64,000 nucleotides of DNA from Microbacterium helvum. GTDB lineage: Bacteria; Actinomycetota; Actinomycetes; Actinomycetales; Microbacteriaceae. The stretch covers positions 620,001 to 684,000 of the forward strand of contig NZ_JACXZS010000001.1 in NCBI RefSeq assembly GCF_014779795.1. Direction: 5' to 3'. The notes under the pieces are model-generated. The model ran no database searches. It was not told where the DNA came from and saw nothing but the letters and a program-made list of their open reading frames with translations. This document shows, piece after piece, positions 23,770 to 32,878 of the stretch. A program made the translations under genes and the position numbers. The number at the start of each line of letters is the position of its first letter. Positions within the stretch are counted from its first letter, which is position 1.

Positions 23770-26700
23770 TCAGGGCATGGACGCGACGATCTTGTTGAGC
23801 GTCTGCCCCTTGTCCTTCGACACCGGCACCGGCACGTGCTCGGCCGTGACGTTGCGGGCGAACCAGTTGGTGATGACCCACTGCAGGTCGTCCGAATCGA
23901 CCACGCCGTCGAGGTTGACGTCCGCCCCGCGGTCGGCCGTGCCCCGGGCGGCGTAGATCGCCGCCGCATCCTTGACGTCGATGACGTCATCGCCGTTCAC
24001 GTCGCCGGCGAGCAGCGCGGGAATGGTACTGAACCGCTGACCCGCGAGCCCGAACTCGCCGTGCGTGGCGAGGTCGATGTCCTGATACCAGGCGAAGTGA
24101 CCAGGGGTGCGGACGACGGCGGCGGCCTTCTCGTCGTCGTACGGCAGTCCATCCAGCGTGGCGCCGCCCTTCGCGTCGAACGTCCAGGTCTTGGCCGTGC
24201 CGTCGGGAAGCGTCAGCGTGCCGACGGTGCCCACGGTCGAGTAGTCGCGGTTCGCGTAGTCGAACGCGAACGACTGCGTGAGGAGCGCCTGCGGCGCGGG
24301 CTGGATGATGGCCGATGACACCGGGTTGAGGTAGCGGGTGCCCGGGTACACGACCTGGGGGGCCTTGCCACCGGTCAGCGACGTCGCGTAGACGCCGCCC
24401 GAGTACAACCCGGTCTGCTCGATGTAGCCGCCGTCGAGCACCTTGAAGGTCACACGGAACGTCGGCAGCTCGGCCGCGGTGACTCCCGCCGTGTCGTCCA
24501 TCGCGACGCTGATCTTCTTGACGACCTGGCTCGACACCGTGCGCTCCGTCGTGGTCACCTCACCGGAAGCCACCGCAGCGAGTTCGTCGGTCTTCTCGAT
24601 CGAGAGGATCTCGGTCGACGAAGGGCTGTAGCGCAGGTCCATGGCGTAGCTCGACCAGGCTTGGGTGTCGTGCGCTGTGAAGGTGTACGTCACGACGTCG
24701 CCCGGACGGGCCCAGGCCGCATCGGCTTCCCCGATGACGTATGGGTAGCCGTCTCGCAGCAGATAGACCTCCTGGCGGGTGCTCACGTTGCCGGCCGCGT
24801 CGGCGGCCCACATGCGCACGCTGGTCGCCGGGCCGGGGCTCAGTGTGACCTTGCCGTTGACCGCCCCGCTCGCATCCGGGTACCAGAGTCCCTCGGGGGC
24901 GCCGGTGAAACGCGTGAAGTACAGCCGGTTGTCGGACTGCGCGAGGTCGATGCCCGCGGCACGGATCTGGTCGAGCTCGCCGTCGACGAGTGACGCCCTC
25001 ATCGTGTACTCGGTCGCGTCCGCCGGGACGCGGACGACCTTGGGGCGCGCCATGCTGTACGCCGCGAGTCCGTCGTCGTACACCGGGCTGGTCGTGTCGA
25101 CGAACAGCGGCCGCGTGGTCTGGAACGTGTTGCCGTCGATGTCCACGCCGATGAGCTTCAGTGTGTACGCGCCCTGCGTCGCCCAGACCGGACGGTGGCT
25201 GACCGGCGCGGCCTCGTCACCTGTGAAGGGGTAGTACTGCCCCAGCAGGTTCACGTAGCCGTACCAGCGGTCCTCGAGCAGCGGCTGCGTGTCGACGGTA
25301 CCGACCACGCCGAGGTCATTGCCGTCGGCATCGGCGAAGACGATGTCCATGTGGTCGATCTGCCCGGCCAGCTTGAAGCCGAAGACCGCTTGGCCATTCG
25401 TCGCCTCGCCGACGACCGACATGTCCTGGCCCTGCCGGTTCGTCACGACCGACTTGACCATGTCGACATCCGCGATGCCGCGATCAGCGACGCGCAGGCC
25501 GAACGGGATCTCGATCGGGTCCACCCCGGACGCGGTGAGGACGACATCCCCCTCGTAGTATCCCTTGGCCGCACTCGCGGGAACCTCGAGGTCGAACGTC
25601 ACCTTGCCGCCGTTCTTCGACGCGGTCACCGTGCTCTTGGCAGCGGTGAGCCGCACACCGTTGGCGGCGGCATCCATCGACGTCCCGGAGCCCTGCGTGA
25701 ACCGGACCGCGACCGCATATTTCGCGGGGGACGGGGCGGCCACCTCGACGGTCGCGGAGCGCGCGGCGCCGACACCGACGGCGACCAGCCCGAAGTCCAG
25801 GGCACCGGTGCGGTAGGGGTGATCGACCGTGGTCTGGTCGGGAAGCTCCAGTTCGGTCGTGGCATCCACCCACGCGGCGGTCTTCGCCGTGACGGCGGCG
25901 AGCGGGTCGACCTGACCGGCGCCGACCTCGTAGACGCTGCTGTCGACCGGCGGGGCGGCCGCGGTGTTCATGAGCGCGAGCTTGACCTGCTCCGGTGTCC
26001 GCGTGCGGTCGTACTGCAGAGCGAGCGCCGCGACGCCCGCGACGTATGGCGTCGCCATCGAGGTGCCGGACAGGTAGGCGTAGGCGTTCGTGTAGTCGGT
26101 GCCCTGCGGGTCGACGATGTCGAGAGGGATGCTGGACAGCACGCTGACACCGGGTGCCGTGATCTCGGGCTTGATCGCCATCGTGCCGTTGACCGGCCCG
26201 CGAGAGCTGAACGACGCGAGCGAGCCGTCGCCGAGTGTCAGCGTCCCATCGGGGGCGAAGGTCACCGCTGCCGAGCCGTCAGCGAGTGCCGCGTACAGCG
26301 CGGCACCCTGCTCGTCGGTGACCGAGAACGCCGGAACGAACTTCGTGCCCGACCCGAGGAATGCCGGGATGTGCCCCGTCGACCCGGCCTCGTTGACGAC
26401 GATGACGGCCACGGCCCCGCGCTGCTTGGCATACTCGACCTTCGCGTTCAGCGTGATCTCGCCGCGGCGCACGAGCGCGACCTTGCCCTGCGGCACGTCT
26501 CCCGTGTAGCCGGCGCCGTTGCCGATCCCGCCGTCGAACATGTCGAACGTGCCGGCGAGCGGGCCGAACGGGTCGCTGTACGGCTGCGCGAGCAGGCGCC
26601 CCTGCACCTCGGCGCCGTCGGCGGTGATGGTGGCCGCCGGCAGGTCGAGCGGCGAGTCGTTCGCGCCGACCGTGATGGGCAGGGCGGCAGCCGCCGGCGC

Positions 26701-27828
26701 ACCGATGGTGAACGCGTCGCTGCCGTCGTTGCCTGCCGCGACGACGGTCGTGATGCCGGCCAGCACGAGGTTGTTGGCTGCCATCGACTGCGGGCTGAGC
26801 GGGTCGTTGACAGACGCGCCGAGGGACATGTTGACGACGTCCATGCGATCGGTGAGCGCGCGGTCCATACCCGCGAGCACCGCGGTGGTGCTGCCCGAGC
26901 CGTACGGCCCGAGCACGCGGTACGAGTAGACGCGCGCGTCCGGAGCCACGCCCTGTGCGGATCCGGTCGTCGTACCGGTCCCGGCGATGATGCCGGCGAC
27001 GTGCGTGCCGTGCTCGGTGTAGTACGTGCTGCCGTTCGACACCTCGGCCTTCTTCGAGGACTTCCAGTCCTCCCACGTGGTCTCCATCGGATCGTCGTCA
27101 CCGTCGACGAAGTCGTAGCCGCCCGCATAGACGGCCTGCAGATCGGGGTGGTGGTAGTCGATGCCGGTGTCGATGATGCCGACCTTGATCCCGGTGCCGG
27201 TGACGCCGTCGGCGTGCAGCTTCGCCAGTCCGGCGGCGATCCCGTCCTGCACGTCGGCCGCTGTCGGCTCGGCCGCCGCGCTGCGACCGCCGAGAGCGGT
27301 CACCTCTGCATCGGGCCACACAGAGCTGACCTCTGCCGAGTCGAGGAGCTTCTCCACCTGGTCGCCGGGGAGCGTCAGGCTCACTCCGTTGAAGGCCTCG
27401 GTGTATTCGGCGGCGATCGTCGGCGCCGCTGCGGCCCCGTCCTCGCCCGTGAAGATCTGCGCCACGTCCTCTGCGAAGCGACGGTGCGAGTCGGCGACCT
27501 TCTTGCGAGCAGCGTCCTTCGGCAGGTCGACGCCGTCCTCGGCGGCGAGCAGGCGCTCGACGTCGGCGGGCTGCTGGGTGAACGACACGATCACCCCGAC
27601 CGGGTCGGACGAAGCGAGCGTCTTCTCATCGAAGTTGAGCGGATCGACGTCGATCGCGCCGAGAGCATCGAGAGCGGCACGCTGGTCGTCGGTCAGCCCG
27701 GCGAGGATGGCTGCGGCATCCGACGCAGGATGAGGGGCGGCCACCGCCGCGACGGGGATGAGCCCGCCGACGACGACGGCGCCCGCTGCGACGGCAGCGA
27801 GCGCGCGAGGGAAGGTGGAGCGTTTCAT
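23770..27828 (-). CDS. Secreted subtilase (S8) with PA, cohesin-like and dockerin modules
   Basis: 1352 residues. Signal peptide to about residue 32 (VAAVAAP), I9-type propeptide (about 75-165), then a subtilisin domain with the full triad: Asp in VGIIDTGIDYHHPDL (about 217), His in HGTHVAGIIAGTG (about 272), Ser in GTSMATPYVAG (about 587). A PA insert sits near 395-520. Beta-sandwich domains follow. Residues about 1042-1132 (DVVTYTFTAHDTQAWSSYAM) look like a cohesin, and 1276-1326 hold two Ca-binding dockerin loops (DVNGDDVIDVKD, DVNLDGVVDSDD). It degrades extracellular protein. The intramolecular cohesin/dockerin combination is unusual. Confidence 0.9.
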   Translation of the reverse strand: MKRSTFPRALAAVAAGAVVVGGLIPVAAVAAPHPASDAAAILAGLTDDQRAALDALGAIDVDPLNFDEKTLASSDPVGVIVSFTQQPADVERLLAAEDGVDLPKDAARKKVADSHRRFAEDVAQIFTGEDGAAAAPTIAAEYTEAFNGVSLTLPGDQVEKLLDSAEVSSVWPDAEVTALGGRSAAAEPTAADVQDGIAAGLAKLHADGVTGTGIKVGIIDTGIDYHHPDLQAVYAGGYDFVDGDDDPMETTWEDWKSSKKAEVSNGSTYYTEHGTHVAGIIAGTGTTTGSAQGVAPDARVYSYRVLGPYGSGSTTAVLAGMDRALTDRMDVVNMSLGASVNDPLSPQSMAANNLVLAGITTVVAAGNDGSDAFTIGAPAAAALPITVGANDSPLDLPAATITADGAEVQGRLLAQPYSDPFGPLAGTFDMFDGGIGNGAGYTGDVPQGKVALVRRGEITLNAKVEYAKQRGAVAVIVVNEAGSTGHIPAFLGSGTKFVPAFSVTDEQGAALYAALADGSAAVTFAPDGTLTLGDGSLASFSSRGPVNGTMAIKPEITAPGVSVLSSIPLDIVDPQGTDYTNAYAYLSGTSMATPYVAGVAALALQYDRTRTPEQVKLALMNTAAAPPVDSSVYEVGAGQVDPLAAVTAKTAAWVDATTELELPDQTTVDHPYRTGALDFGLVAVGVGAARSATVEVAAPSPAKYAVAVRFTQGSGTSMDAAANGVRLTAAKSTVTASKNGGKVTFDLEVPASAAKGYYEGDVVLTASGVDPIEIPFGLRVADRGIADVDMVKSVVTNRQGQDMSVVGEATNGQAVFGFKLAGQIDHMDIVFADADGNDLGVVGTVDTQPLLEDRWYGYVNLLGQYYPFTGDEAAPVSHRPVWATQGAYTLKLIGVDIDGNTFQTTRPLFVDTTSPVYDDGLAAYSMARPKVVRVPADATEYTMRASLVDGELDQIRAAGIDLAQSDNRLYFTRFTGAPEGLWYPDASGAVNGKVTLSPGPATSVRMWAADAAGNVSTRQEVYLLRDGYPYVIGEADAAWARPGDVVTYTFTAHDTQAWSSYAMDLRYSPSSTEILSIEKTDELAAVASGEVTTTERTVSSQVVKKISVAMDDTAGVTAAELPTFRVTFKVLDGGYIEQTGLYSGGVYATSLTGGKAPQVVYPGTRYLNPVSSAIIQPAPQALLTQSFAFDYANRDYSTVGTVGTLTLPDGTAKTWTFDAKGGATLDGLPYDDEKAAAVVRTPGHFAWYQDIDLATHGEFGLAGQRFSTIPALLAGDVNGDDVIDVKDAAAIYAARGTADRGADVNLDGVVDSDDLQWVITNWFARNVTAEHVPVPVSKDKGQTLNKIVASMP

Positions 27829-27964
27829 GGGAATCTCCGGAAGGGCTTGTCACCCCGGCGACGAGTGCCGCGGGTCTGCCCTTCGACTCTCACACCGCGG
27901 CAGGCGGTTTCCCTAGCCGAGAGGCTGGCGAGACGACGACATGGCGCGAAGTCGACACCCGGGG

Positions 27965-29035
27965 TCAGTCGCGCGGCGGCCTCGTCGACGCGCGGGGCTT
28001 GAGCGAGGCCTCGAACACCTCGCGCACCGCGGTGCTGCGGCCCGCGATGCGCTCCAGCAGCATCTCGACGGCGCGGGCGCCCATGCGCTCGCCCGGCTGG
28101 TCGACGCTCGTGAGGCCGATCCCGGGGTGCGACGCCATCGCCACATCGTCGTAGCCGATCACCGACAGGTCGGCGCCGGTGTCGGAGAGCGCGCGCATCG
28201 CGCCGAAGGCCAGCTCGTCGTGTGCGGCGAAGACCGCCGTCGCCCGCGTGCCTCGGTCGATCGCCTCGCGCGTCGTCCGGTACGCGGCATCCGCACCGTC
28301 TTGGGTGCCCCACACCTCGGGTTCGAGTCCGCGCGCGGCCATCGCCGCGAGATACTCGCGCAGGCGCCCGCTGTGCGGGTACGGCGCATCCGGGTCCTCT
28401 CTCGGCAGCGTCAGGTGGGCGATGCGGGTGTGACCGAGATCGAACAGATGCTGCAGCGCCAGTCGCGCGCCGCCCAGATCGTCGCCGGCGACGACGTCGT
28501 ACCTGTCCGACGTGTCGAGCCGCCCGAACATCACGAGGGGGACGGATGCCGCGATCCGTTCGAGCGCGTCCTCGTCGACCCGCGGCGACACCGCGATGAG
28601 CCCGTCGACCTGGCGGTCCACGAGGGCTTCGAGAGCACGGTAGCCGAGCCGGGACCCGGTCTCGGCCGGCGCCAGGATGATCTGGTACGGGGTGCCCTCG
28701 AGCGCCGAGGTGGCGCCGCGCACGATGCGCGTGAAGAACTGGTTGGCGAGGTCGGGCAGTTCGATGCCGATCGTGTACGTGCGCCCGCGCATGGCACGCG
28801 CGGCGATGCTGGGGCGATAGTTGAGCTCGGCCATCGCCGCCGTCACGCGCTCCCGCATCGAATCGCTCACGCCGTACGCGTCACGCAGCACCTTCGACAC
28901 GGCGGCGCGCGACACGCCCGCCCGCGCCGCGACGTCCTCGATCGTCGCTCGCCGCGCCGGTGTGCCCGGGCCCATGCGCCCCGAGGCTCCGGACGCCGCA
29001 TCTGCGGCGCCTGGCGAGGGCGTCGGACCCGTCAT
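27965..29035 (-). CDS. LacI-family regulator
   Basis: 356 residues from ATG 29035, with AAGGAGAAGC upstream; the frame continues to 29254 but would overlap the small acidic gene on the other strand. About 30 Ala/Gly/Pro-rich residues precede the helix-turn-helix (ATIEDVARAGVSR-type, here with an extra Ala). The sensor domain includes VIGYDDVAMASHPGIGLTSV. It has no sugar genes beside it: the subtilase is downstream and the micro-protein upstream. It may control a distant locus. No matching operator could be identified in this window. Confidence 0.83.
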   Translation of the reverse strand: MTGPTPSPGAADAASGASGRMGPGTPARRATIEDVAARAGVSRAAVSKVLRDAYGVSDSMRERVTAAMAELNYRPSIAARAMRGRTYTIGIELPDLANQFFTRIVRGATSALEGTPYQIILAPAETGSRLGYRALEALVDRQVDGLIAVSPRVDEDALERIAASVPLVMFGRLDTSDRYDVVAGDDLGGARLALQHLFDLGHTRIAHLTLPREDPDAPYPHSGRLREYLAAMAARGLEPEVWGTQDGADAAYRTTREAIDRGTRATAVFAAHDELAFGAMRALSDTGADLSVIGYDDVAMASHPGIGLTSVDQPGERMGARAVEMLLERIAGRSTAVREVFEASLKPRASTRPPRD

Positions 29036-29162
29036 GCTTCTCCTTCGGACACCGGCTTCTGCAGTGCAAACGTACCCCGGCTCGGCGGGGCTGTTCGATG
29101 CAGAGTCCGTCGCGGCCGTCAAGTCCCTGTGACCGGGCTCGTGAAGGCGCCACGGTGGCTTC

Positions 29163-29309
29163 ATGGATGCGCGACCCCACGGCGAAGACGACCCCGACCA
29201 GGACAATCCGATCGGGGGCGACGAGATCACCGAGCAGCAGCTCGAGGCCGACAACCCCGCGGAGGAAGAGACCCTCGAGACGCTGGACCCCGACAGCCCG
29301 CCGGCCTGA
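29163..29309 (+). CDS. Small acidic protein, 48 residues
   Basis: ATG 29163 to TGA 29309. The peptide begins MDARPHGEDDPDQDNP and is rich in Asp/Glu (19 of 48) with ITEQQLEADNPAEEETLETL in its second half. No signal or membrane segment; it is probably disordered. Codon use matches the surrounding genes and the frame is the only sensible one between the LacI and transglutaminase genes. I recall similar short acidic proteins in Microbacterium annotation but no known function. Confidence 0.55.
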   Translation: MDARPHGEDDPDQDNPIGGDEITEQQLEADNPAEEETLETLDPDSPPA

Positions 29310-29333
29310 CGAGCCGGCCCAGACGACTGATGA

Positions 29334-30179
29334 TCACGCCTCGCGGGTGATCGTCACCTTGACGTGCAGGCTGCTCTTGAACGGTCCCGCGTAGACGCCG
29401 CGCAGCGGGGGCACGTCGTTGTAGTCGCGGCCGCGCCCGACGAGAACGTGGCGGTCGCCGATCTCGATGTTGTTGGTCGGGTCGAAGCCCTGCCACTCCC
29501 CCGCGAACCACTCGATCCACGCGTGCGACTCGCCCGTGACCGCGACGCCCACCTCGGCCGACGGCCGCGGGTGCAGGTACCCCGAGACGTAGCGCGCCGG
29601 GATCCCGACGACGCGCAGGGCGCCGAGGGTGATGTGCGCGATGTCCTGACAGACCCCCTTGCGGGCCTCCCAGGCTTCGGCGGCGGTGGAGTGCACTCCC
29701 GTCACCCCGTGCATGTACTCGACGGCATCCCCCACCGCCACCGCGATGGCGTGCGCGGCGCGGCCGGGATGGTCGTGCTGCGCCGCGATGGAGCGGGCGA
29801 GCTCGGCGACCTCGTCGTGCGGGCGGGTGCGGTTCGTCAGCGACAGCTGCTCGACGGTCTCGATCGAGCGGTTCGCTTCGCGGGCCAGTCCGTCCCACGT
29901 GACGTCGATGTGCTCGAGCGGGCGGGGGCGCACCTCGACGAGCGAGCGCGCCGTGATCGACAGCGCGGAGTGGGGCGACAGCACGTCGAACGCGGCGACG
30001 CGCGTGCCGAAGTAGTCGACATACTGATTGACCGACGTCGACGGTTCGATGTCGAGCGACGAGTTGAGCACGAACTGGCTGTCGGTCGAGACCGGCAGCA
30101 TGCGCGCCTCGTTGTACGACGCCGTGACGTCGCCACCGTAGCTGAACCCGGTCTGGTGCTCGATGCGCAGCCGTTTCAT
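29334..30179 (-). CDS. Transglutaminase-like cysteine protease-fold protein
   Basis: 281 residues from ATG 30179, which overlaps the alpha-E stop (ATGA). N-terminal beta domain RIEHQTGFSYGGDVTASYNE, then a transglutaminase core with catalytic Cys in RKGVCQDIAHI (about 177), His in ESHAWIEWF (about 218) and Asp in FDPTNNIEIGDRH (about 233). No signal peptide. Homologues sit with ATP-grasp and alpha-E genes and are thought to be peptidases or amide-processing enzymes. Third gene of the operon. Confidence 0.9.
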   Translation of the reverse strand: MKRLRIEHQTGFSYGGDVTASYNEARMLPVSTDSQFVLNSSLDIEPSTSVNQYVDYFGTRVAAFDVLSPHSALSITARSLVEVRPRPLEHIDVTWDGLAREANRSIETVEQLSLTNRTRPHDEVAELARSIAAQHDHPGRAAHAIAVAVGDAVEYMHGVTGVHSTAAEAWEARKGVCQDIAHITLGALRVVGIPARYVSGYLHPRPSAEVGVAVTGESHAWIEWFAGEWQGFDPTNNIEIGDRHVLVGRGRDYNDVPPLRGVYAGPFKSSLHVKVTITREA

Positions 30180-31108
30180 GAGATCTCTCCGATCCAGCTC
30201 GGCTCGGCCTGCGTCGGGAAGAACCGGCCGCGGATCGCCTCGGACGCCTCGCGCGTGACCTGCTGCACGCGGTCCATGTGGGTGGGCAGCTCGCTCAGGA
30301 TCTCGGAGATCGGCCGGTACTCCAGGTCGTTGCGGATCTGACCGAGGGCGCGCAGCACGGTGTTGGAGTGGCCGACGCGGTCGGCGCGCGGATCGATGGC
30401 GCTCATGCACTCCTCGGCGCGCTGGATCGAGTAGATGATCGACCGCGGGAAGAGGCGGTCCAGCAGCAGGAACTCCGCCGCGTTGCGCGCACTGGGCATG
30501 CCGCGATACGTGCGCAGGTACGCTTCGTACGCGCCGCACGAGCGCAGGATCGTGGTCCACGACGGGCCCGACGCCTCGGTCAGCGAGCGGGTGGCGAGCA
30601 GACGTGCCGTCATGTCGGTGCGCTCGATGCTGCGGCCGAGCGTGAAGAACTGCCAGGCCTCGTCGCGGCTCATGGAGGAGTCGTGGATGCCGACGGCCAG
30701 GGCCGCCCGTTCGCGCACCCACTGGAAGAACTCGTGCACGCGGTCGTTCTGCAGGCGCCGCGGCATCCGGGCGTTGGTGGTGTTGAGGGTCTCCCACAGC
30801 TCGGTCGAGACGATCTCGCGGGCGCGACGGGCGTTCTCGCGCGCGGCGGTGAGGGCGTAGGCGATGCTCGACGGGTTCATGCGGTCGACGGCCAGGCGCG
30901 ACAGCACGTCCTCGCGGCGCACGTGCTCGACGCCCTCGGGCGGGAGCGACCCCATGACGCTCAGCAGCGACCGGCACGCGGTGTCTTCGTCGATCCACGG
31001 ATCTTCGAGCAGCAGCTGCAGATGGACGTCGAGGATGCGGGCGGTGCCGTCGCTGCGCTCGATGTAGCGCCCGATCCAGAACAAGCTCTCGGCGATGCGG
31101 CTCAGCAT
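30176..31108 (-). CDS. Alpha-E domain protein (DUF403)
   Basis: 310 residues, nearly all helical. It starts MLSRIAESLFWIGRYIERSD, the hallmark of the alpha-E family, and has SRDEAWQFFTLGRSIERTDM in the middle. Function unproven. The family nearly always lies between a circularly permuted ATP-grasp ligase and a transglutaminase, and has been proposed to act with them in making or cleaving a peptide. Overlaps its upstream neighbour by 7 bp and the downstream gene by 4 bp, so the three are translated together. Confidence 0.9.
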   Translation of the reverse strand: MLSRIAESLFWIGRYIERSDGTARILDVHLQLLLEDPWIDEDTACRSLLSVMGSLPPEGVEHVRREDVLSRLAVDRMNPSSIAYALTAARENARRAREIVSTELWETLNTTNARMPRRLQNDRVHEFFQWVRERAALAVGIHDSSMSRDEAWQFFTLGRSIERTDMTARLLATRSLTEASGPSWTTILRSCGAYEAYLRTYRGMPSARNAAEFLLLDRLFPRSIIYSIQRAEECMSAIDPRADRVGHSNTVLRALGQIRNDLEYRPISEILSELPTHMDRVQQVTREASEAIRGRFFPTQAEPSWIGEIS

Positions 31109-32781
31109 GACGCCCCTCCGTCCTGCGCCTGCTGCTGCTGCTCGTGCTGCGCGTGGGTGCCGTTGCCGGGGTCCTGCGGAGAGTGCGTGGGCTCGCTCTG
31201 GGCGTCGTAGACGATCGGGATCGCAGCCGTCACGTTGGCCGCCTGGTCGGCGACGAGCTCGGGAACGCCGCGGCCGTGGCTGTACTCGACGGCTCCCGGG
31301 GCGGCGCCGCCGACGATCCAGGTGTCCTTCGACCCGCCGCCCTGGCTGGAGTTGACGACGAGCTGCCCTTCGGGGAGCGCGACGCGGGTCAGGCCGCCGG
31401 GCAGCACCCAGACGTCTTCGCCGTCATTGACGGCGAACGGACGCAGGTCGGCGTGGCGCGGGCGCATGCCGTCCTCGACGAGCGTCGGGATCGTCGAGAG
31501 CATCACGACCGGCTGGGCGATCCACCCGCGAGGGTCGGACTGCAGCTGCCGGCGCAAGCGGTCGAGTTCGGCGGGCGAGGCGTCGGGTCCGACCACGAGG
31601 CCCTTGCCGCCCGAGCCGTCAACGGGTTTCACGACGAGCTCGTCGAGCCGGTCGAGCACCTCTTCGAGCGCGCCCGGGTCTTCGAGACGCCACGTGTCGA
31701 CGTTCTTGAGGATCGGCTCCTCCGCCAGGTAGTACCGGATGAGGTCGGGCACATAGGTGTACAGCAGCTTGTCGTCGGCGACGCCGTTGCCGACGGCGTT
31801 CGCGATCGTGACGTTGCCCAGGCGCGCCGCGAGCATGAGCCCGGGGGCGCCGAGCATCGAGTCCGCGCGGAACTGCAGCGGATCGAGGAAGTCGTCGTCG
31901 ACGCGACGGTAGATGACGTCGACGCGCTGGGGCCCGCGCGTGGTGCGCATGAACACCTTGCCGCCCACGCACAGCAGGTCGCGCCCCTCGACGAGCTCGA
32001 CGCCCATGAGGCGCGCGAGCAGAGTGTGCTCGAAGTACGCGGAGTTGTAGACGCCGGGCGTCAGCACGACGACGTTGGGGTCCTCGATACCCGCCGGCGC
32101 CGAAGCGCGCAGGGCCGCGAGCAGCTTGTTGGGGTAGTCGCCCACGGGCCGCACGCGCATCGAGACGAACAGCTCGGGCAGGGTCTGCGCCATGACCCGC
32201 CGGTTCGAGATGACGTAGCTGACGCCCGACGGCACGCGCACGTTGTCTTCGAGCACCCGCATCTCGCCGTGCTCGTCGCGGATGAGGTCGATGCCCGACA
32301 CCTGGATCCGCACGCCGTTGGCGGGCTGGATGCCGGCGGCCTGGCGATAGAAGTACTGCGAGCTGGAGATCAGCCGGGCGGGGAGCACCTCGTCGCGCAC
32401 GCAGTGCTGGTTGCCGTACGCGTCGGCGAGGAACGCCTCGAGCGCGCGCACACGCTGCTTGACCCCCGCCTCGATGCGCGACCACTCGTCGAACGCGATG
32501 ATGCGCGGCACGGCGTCGAGCGGGAACGGCCGCTCCTCGCCCGCGAAGTCGAAGGTGACGCCCTGGGCGAGGTACGAGCTGGCGAGCGAATCGGTGCGTC
32601 CGCGCAGCTCTTCCTGCGTCATCTGGGCCAGCGCCTGGTACAGCTCTCGATAGGCCTCGCGCGACTCGGCCGGAGCGCCGGGGTGGGCCGGGCTCCCGAA
32701 CATCTCGTCGAACGCGGGCACCCCCGAGGGCGTCTTGCGCGGCGCGAGCGTCGAGCCGTAGCCGTCGAACAGATCACCCAT
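31102..32781 (-). CDS. Circularly permuted ATP-grasp peptide-ligase-like protein
   Basis: 559 residues. Family signatures include GVKQRVRALEAFLADAYG, VLEDNVRVPSGVSYVISNR, LTPGVYNSAYFEHTLLA and the ATP-binding stretch ELVVKPVDGSGGKGLVVG (about residue 390). These mark the type-2 permuted ATP-grasp clan, which joins a carboxylate to an amine using ATP. The last 40 residues are Gln/His-rich (a CAG-codon run near 31133-31155) and are not conserved in my memory of the family. First gene of the operon. A TAGGCT -10 box (32793-32788) ends six bases before ATG 32781, so the message may be leaderless. Confidence 0.92.
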   Translation of the reverse strand: MGDLFDGYGSTLAPRKTPSGVPAFDEMFGSPAHPGAPAESREAYRELYQALAQMTQEELRGRTDSLASSYLAQGVTFDFAGEERPFPLDAVPRIIAFDEWSRIEAGVKQRVRALEAFLADAYGNQHCVRDEVLPARLISSSQYFYRQAAGIQPANGVRIQVSGIDLIRDEHGEMRVLEDNVRVPSGVSYVISNRRVMAQTLPELFVSMRVRPVGDYPNKLLAALRASAPAGIEDPNVVVLTPGVYNSAYFEHTLLARLMGVELVEGRDLLCVGGKVFMRTTRGPQRVDVIYRRVDDDFLDPLQFRADSMLGAPGLMLAARLGNVTIANAVGNGVADDKLLYTYVPDLIRYYLAEEPILKNVDTWRLEDPGALEEVLDRLDELVVKPVDGSGGKGLVVGPDASPAELDRLRRQLQSDPRGWIAQPVVMLSTIPTLVEDGMRPRHADLRPFAVNDGEDVWVLPGGLTRVALPEGQLVVNSSQGGGSKDTWIVGGAAPGAVEYSHGRGVPELVADQAANVTAAIPIVYDAQSEPTHSPQDPGNGTHAQHEQQQQAQDGGASC

Positions 32782-32787
32782 GCGAAG

Positions 32788-32793
32788 AGCCTA
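32788..32793 (-). promoter_or_regulatory. -10 box TAGGCT, ATP-grasp operon
   Basis: On the minus strand TAGGCT is followed by CTTCGC and then the ATG at 32781. A -10 this close implies transcription starting at the start codon. Confidence 0.55.
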
Positions 32794-32866
32794 ATGCGGC
32801 GCTGATTGCCGACATGTTTCGGAGCGCGCCTGCCCGACGAGTGGTGCGGATGCCGCGGCCCGAACG

Positions 32867-32872
32867 TACCCT
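32867..32872 (+). promoter_or_regulatory. -10 box TACCCT, molybdopterin oxidoreductase gene
   Basis: TACCCT, then GAGACC, then ATG 32879: six-base spacing, suggesting a leaderless transcript. Confidence 0.55.
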
Positions 32873-32878
32873 GAGACC

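Noticed and set aside
25195..28002. A 935-codon plus-strand open frame opposite the subtilase
   Set aside because: Shadow of the subtilase gene; composition is Arg/Asp/Gly-biased and no family is recognisable.
31133..31155. CAG/CTG trinucleotide run
   Set aside because: It encodes a short Gln stretch at the ligase C-terminus and is explained by coding.
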